The notes beneath the pieces were generated by a model that saw nothing but the letters and a program-made list of their open reading frames with translations, did not search any database and was not told the DNA's origin. This document shows positions 4,909 to 8,018 of a stretch of 8,018 nucleotides of DNA, piece after piece. Source of the stretch: Candidatus Magasanikbacteria bacterium CG_4_10_14_0_8_um_filter_42_12 (GTDB lineage: Bacteria > Patescibacteriota > Patescibacteriia > Magasanikbacterales > UBA922); the NCBI GenBank assembly GCA_002784795.1, contig PFLZ01000159.1, positions 1-8,018 on the forward strand, in the 5' to 3' direction. Numbering within the stretch: the stretch's first letter is position 1; every line of letters begins with the position of its first letter. The translations under genes and the position numbers were made by a program.

Positions 4909-7900
4909 TTACAACCCTACACTCACCTGTTTTGTATCCGTCGATTCACTGCCATCTTTTCCTACTGTTTTTGCGATCAGTGTCCATGTGCCAGACTCTG
5001 GTGTCGATTGCCATGTGATGGCGATGCCGTTGTTGAAATCAAGTGTTGAAAAGTCTGTAATAGTACTGATCAACATGGTTTGACTTCCTTTTGTGGCGCT
5101 TACTTCCAGTCGTGCTATTTCTTCTTTTTTGAATACACTCAAGAGAAACACACGGGGAAAGTCAGATTGGCTCAGCGCATCAGATCCTGCACTCCATGAG
5201 ACACTCGGTGCCTCTATCCCAACATTTGCGAGGGTAAAGGAAAGTTCTTTTGTGAGTTTATTTCCTACATCATCTTCTACCTGTACGATCAACGTATGTA
5301 CTCCTTCAGAAAGTCCTTGGGCATAATAGTGGAGGTTGAATGGATGTTCTCGTACCACACCGACATACACGCCATCGAGTTGATACGTGACTTTTGTGAC
5401 ACCTCGCGGTGCACTAACACGGATGTCTGTATCAATTTGTCGAGAGTGGATGGTGCTACTTGGTGCCGGATAGATGATTTCGAGCGACGGAATCAGCTCG
5501 AGAGAATGACTGTCATCATATTCAGTAGGTGGTTCTCCAAAACTGAGTTTCCATTCAGGATCTTCATCTTGTTTTCGGACAATCCAGTCTTGGATTGCTT
5601 GTTCCCAGATAGCATATTGTGAATCCACGTTTGGATCTTCTGGTGCTGGTCCTTGTGGATCATCTTTATTCACGTAGTGAAGAATAGAATGTGGTTGGAT
5701 AAATGTTTTTTCGACGATGTATTGTTCTGGCGTCGAACTTGTTGCTATTTTTCCTGTTACCTCGTCTACCTTCAATGTGATGCCACCACCTGTTGAGCCA
5801 TTCAGCACGGGTTTGTCTGTTTTTATTTCTGGCAATGGTGCAAATGATTCTACAGAACTTCCTTCGAGTGAGCGTTTCATAAATTCGTTCCAGATTGGTG
5901 CTGCAACACTACTGCCTCCGTAGCCACGCTTCATTGCCGTGTTGTCTGTGTTGCCTGCCCACACGCCGGCGACGAGGGATGGCGTGTATCCGACTGTCCA
6001 TGCATCGACATATCCATTTGTTGTCCCTGTTTTTGCTGCTACTGGCCGTCCTGGCAGTGTGAGGATACCTCCAGCCCCAAATGCGTATGCGCGCGCGCCA
6101 TCGTCACTCAGGACGTTTGAGAGTGTATCTGTGATGCGTTTGTCCAATACTTTTTCTCCTTTGTCTTGTTTCCATTCATACATGATGTCTCCATTTTTGT
6201 CTTCTACTTTCAATATACTGACTGGTGTGTGTTTTACTCCTTCATTCGCAAATACCGCATAGGCACTGACATGATCTATGAGGCGTACTTCTCCTCCACC
6301 GAGTACGAGTGAAAGTCCGAAGTCTCCTTCGCTAAGGGTTGTATATCCAAGCCGTTCTGCAAAGTCGACGCCTTTTTGATCTCCTACCAGATAGAGTGCT
6401 TTTACTGCTGGGATGTTGAGTGATCCTTGGAGTGCCTGGCGCATGGTGACGGGACCATGTTCAGAGAGGTCGTAGTTTTTTGGTGTGTAGGATTTTCCTG
6501 ATGACGCAAAATTTGTGACAACATCGTAGAGAATCGTGTTTGGTGTGTAGCCCTTTTCAAATGCTGCTGCGTAAATGATTGGTTTGAACGAGGATCCTGG
6601 CTGACGTTTTCCTAGTGTTGCGACATTGAACTGTCCATCGATACTATCATCATAAAAATCTTTTGACCCGACCATCGCGAGGATTTGTCCTGTTCGAGGA
6701 TCCAGTGCAACGAGGGATGTATTGTTTGCGCCCGCCTCTGCAAGTTTTGGTGTGCCGACTTCGTCTACGACGGCTTCTGCAATTTGTTGTTTTTCCCAGT
6801 CGAGCGACGTGATGACTTTTAGTCCGCCGGTATCGATCATTTGTTCTCCATAATCTTCTACCAATTTTTCTTTTACATACAATACAAAATGTGGGGCATC
6901 GATATTTGAATATGATACATCGAGATTGAGTGGTTCTGCTTGTGCTGCTGTCTTTTCTGCTTCAGAAATATATCCTTCTTCATTCATTCGACGAAGCACA
7001 AAGTTGCGTCGTTCTTTCAGTCTGTCGAGATCATTGAGAAATCTACTTGGTTGCTGTGGCATGCCCGCGAGTGTTGCAGCTTCTGCGAGTGTGAGGTCTG
7101 AAGCTGCTTTGCCAAAATAACTTTGTGCAGCAGATTCGACACCATAGTTCGTAGACCCGTATGGAATTTCATTAAAGTAGATCTGCAGAATCTGATCTTT
7201 TGTATATACTTGTTCGAGACGAACGGAGAGAATAAATTCTTTCAATTTTCTGCTCAGTCTTCGTTCATTTGTGAGAATAGCATTTTTGACGAGCTGTTGT
7301 GTGAGCGTCGATGTTCCTTCTATTTTTCTTCCTGGGAGCAATCCATAGACGACGGCACGTAGAATACTCAGTGGTCTCACGCCATGGTGCTCATAAAATT
7401 TTGTATCTTCTGTAGCGATGACTCCCTGGACCAGGTAGTCTGGTAGTTCGTCGAGTGTGACGAGTGTTCGTTTTTGATCTTCGAATACTTCATAGAGAAT
7501 GTGTTCTCCTGTACGATCGTAGATTTTTGTACTCTGTGCGATTTGTCTATCTGTCAGTTTGTTTGGATCTGGGAGATCTTTGCTCGCCCATGCGATGAGG
7601 CCAATAGCCCCAATCAGTCCCATGATAAAAAGAACCATCAGAATCTTGAATGTTCTTTTTCCATTGCCTTTTCGAAATGGTGCTCCCCAAGGAATCTTTT
7701 TCAATACCCATCCGAGGGCCTTGAAGACATGAATCAGGAGCATGCCGAGGAGACGAAATGGAAACAAAAGCCACCCCACCCAATCAACTGGGGCTTTTTC
7801 TCTGGCTGGCGGTTCTTTTCTGGTCAATTGTCTGACAGGACGCTCCTCCCGTTGAGGTTCCTGCTCTTGGGCAGATCTACTGGTATAGCCATAGCTTCTG

Positions 7901-7923
7901 CGGCGGTTATCCCCATTTTGCAT
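4909..7923 (-). CDS. class A penicillin-binding protein (PBP1A type) with C-terminal Ig-like domain
   Basis: A bifunctional cell-wall enzyme that polymerises lipid II glycan chains and cross-links the stem peptides outside the membrane. I start at the ATG at 7921-7923 (1004 aa); an in-frame TTG at 7953 would add ten unlikely residues. A basic, polar N-terminus (1-47) precedes a hydrophobic stretch (48-74) and a clear membrane anchor (about 91-114). The GT51 glycosyltransferase domain has ATEDTKFYEHHG (170-181, catalytic Glu172), EGTSTLTQQ (202-210) and a conserved region ending NEIPYG (251-256). The transpeptidase domain has SSFK (444-447, nucleophile Ser444), SLN (501-503) and KTGT (631-634). 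A linker follows, then an Ig-like domain of the Big_7 kind (about 813-899: YQLDGVYVG, EGVHTLIVQVEDDVGN) and a second beta-rich, probably Ig-like segment (903-1004). Typical PBP1A is 700-850 aa. All catalytic motifs are intact. It is convergent with dnaN and head-on to a fork leaving oriC rightward. No clear Shine-Dalgarno is seen. Confidence 0.96.
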   Translation of the reverse strand: MQNGDNRRRSYGYTSRSAQEQEPQREERPVRQLTRKEPPAREKAPVDWVGWLLFPFRLLGMLLIHVFKALGWVLKKIPWGAPFRKGNGKRTFKILMVLFIMGLIGAIGLIAWASKDLPDPNKLTDRQIAQSTKIYDRTGEHILYEVFEDQKRTLVTLDELPDYLVQGVIATEDTKFYEHHGVRPLSILRAVVYGLLPGRKIEGTSTLTQQLVKNAILTNERRLSRKLKEFILSVRLEQVYTKDQILQIYFNEIPYGSTNYGVESAAQSYFGKAASDLTLAEAATLAGMPQQPSRFLNDLDRLKERRNFVLRRMNEEGYISEAEKTAAQAEPLNLDVSYSNIDAPHFVLYVKEKLVEDYGEQMIDTGGLKVITSLDWEKQQIAEAVVDEVGTPKLAEAGANNTSLVALDPRTGQILAMVGSKDFYDDSIDGQFNVATLGKRQPGSSFKPIIYAAAFEKGYTPNTILYDVVTNFASSGKSYTPKNYDLSEHGPVTMRQALQGSLNIPAVKALYLVGDQKGVDFAERLGYTTLSEGDFGLSLVLGGGEVRLIDHVSAYAVFANEGVKHTPVSILKVEDKNGDIMYEWKQDKGEKVLDKRITDTLSNVLSDDGARAYAFGAGGILTLPGRPVAAKTGTTNGYVDAWTVGYTPSLVAGVWAGNTDNTAMKRGYGGSSVAAPIWNEFMKRSLEGSSVESFAPLPEIKTDKPVLNGSTGGGITLKVDEVTGKIATSSTPEQYIVEKTFIQPHSILHYVNKDDPQGPAPEDPNVDSQYAIWEQAIQDWIVRKQDEDPEWKLSFGEPPTEYDDSHSLELIPSLEIIYPAPSSTIHSRQIDTDIRVSAPRGVTKVTYQLDGVYVGVVREHPFNLHYYAQGLSEGVHTLIVQVEDDVGNKLTKELSFTLANVGIEAPSVSWSAGSDALSQSDFPRVFLLSVFKKEEIARLEVSATKGSQTMLISTITDFSTLDFNNGIAITWQSTPESGTWTLIAKTVGKDGSESTDTKQVSVGL

Positions 7924-7947
7924 ACAGGTTGAAAATTTGCTTATTAG

Positions 7948-7966
7948 AGGCAAAAAATGCCTTTTT
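7948..7966. other. small hairpin with T-run in the PBP leader
   Basis: AGGCA (7948-7952), an A5 loop, TGCCT (7958-7962) and a T-run to 7966 form a short stem. The T-run follows the stem only in the rightward direction, where it could end antisense RNA leaving the PBP gene. Leftward, the same hairpin lies in the PBP 5' leader, 25 bp before the ATG. The rest of the right edge (7967-8018) shows a T8 run but no recognisable gene or convincing promoter. Confidence 0.4.
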
Positions 7967-8018
7967 CGTGTCTTTTTTTTAAAAGTTCAAGTTAAGAGAG
8001 CAACACTTTCTGGATAAC

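Noticed and set aside
5296..5622. Rightward open frames inside the PBP gene, including 7474-7932
   Set aside because: They are antisense shadows of a continuous PBP with all catalytic motifs; their translations look like no protein family.
7924..7953. TTG start at 7953 for the PBP, adding ten residues
   Set aside because: The ATG at 7923 begins a typical basic N-terminus, and the TTG lies in the loop region of a small hairpin without a Shine-Dalgarno.
1..8018. CRISPR array, tRNA, rRNA or transposase gene
   Set aside because: No regularly spaced direct repeats, no cloverleaf with a CCA-type end and no integrase or transposase motifs were seen on either strand.

Overview
The window covers the chromosomal replication origin region of a bacterium. 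The leftward block rpmH-rnpA-yidD and the rightward block dnaA-dnaN diverge from each other, which is the conserved bacterial oriC arrangement. Several traits suggest a Patescibacteria (CPR) lineage: moderately AT-rich DNA, a YidD with an insertion before its cysteine motif, a class A penicillin-binding protein with a linker and an Ig-like tail of the kind seen in these phyla, the lack of yidC after yidD, and the lack of recF or gyrB after dnaN. This placement is an inference from protein character, not from a marker tree. All seven genes end in TAA and read through cleanly in the standard code, so the UGA-to-Gly code of Gracilibacteria and Absconditabacteria is not in use.

Layout from left to right. 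Positions 1-103 are a leader with a possible promoter. Positions 104-760 hold a rightward unknown gene with a possible Cys/His amidohydrolase (CheD-like) motif. It meets yidD (767-1021, leftward) tail to tail with only 6 bp between the stop codons. An imperfect hairpin repeat (1038-1097) sits between yidD and rnpA and includes the rnpA stop codon. rnpA (1093-1476) follows, then a compact junction where the rpmH terminator abuts an extended -10 promoter, then rpmH (1565-1741). Between rpmH and dnaA lies a 157-bp segment bounded by a perfect 24-bp inverted repeat that encloses a near-consensus rpmH promoter, followed by a small cluster of DnaA-box-like sites.

dnaA (2027-3406) and dnaN (3660-4778) are separated by a 253-bp gap carrying DnaA boxes, a tandem box pair, a C-run, DnaA-trio-like triplets and a very AT-rich stretch. 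This is the best candidate for the unwinding site of oriC. Past dnaN a perfect 15-bp hairpin with A- and T-runs serves as a shared terminator for dnaN and the convergent class A PBP gene (4909-7923, leftward). The last 95 bp hold the PBP leader, with a small hairpin.

Together the genes cover initiation (DnaA), the sliding clamp (DnaN), the RNase P protein, ribosomal protein L34, a membrane-insertion helper (YidD) and cell-wall synthesis (PBP). The most unusual signals are non-coding: the origin unwinding element and a set of inverted or degenerate repeats sharing GATAA-type words at every junction of the rpmH-rnpA-yidD block.
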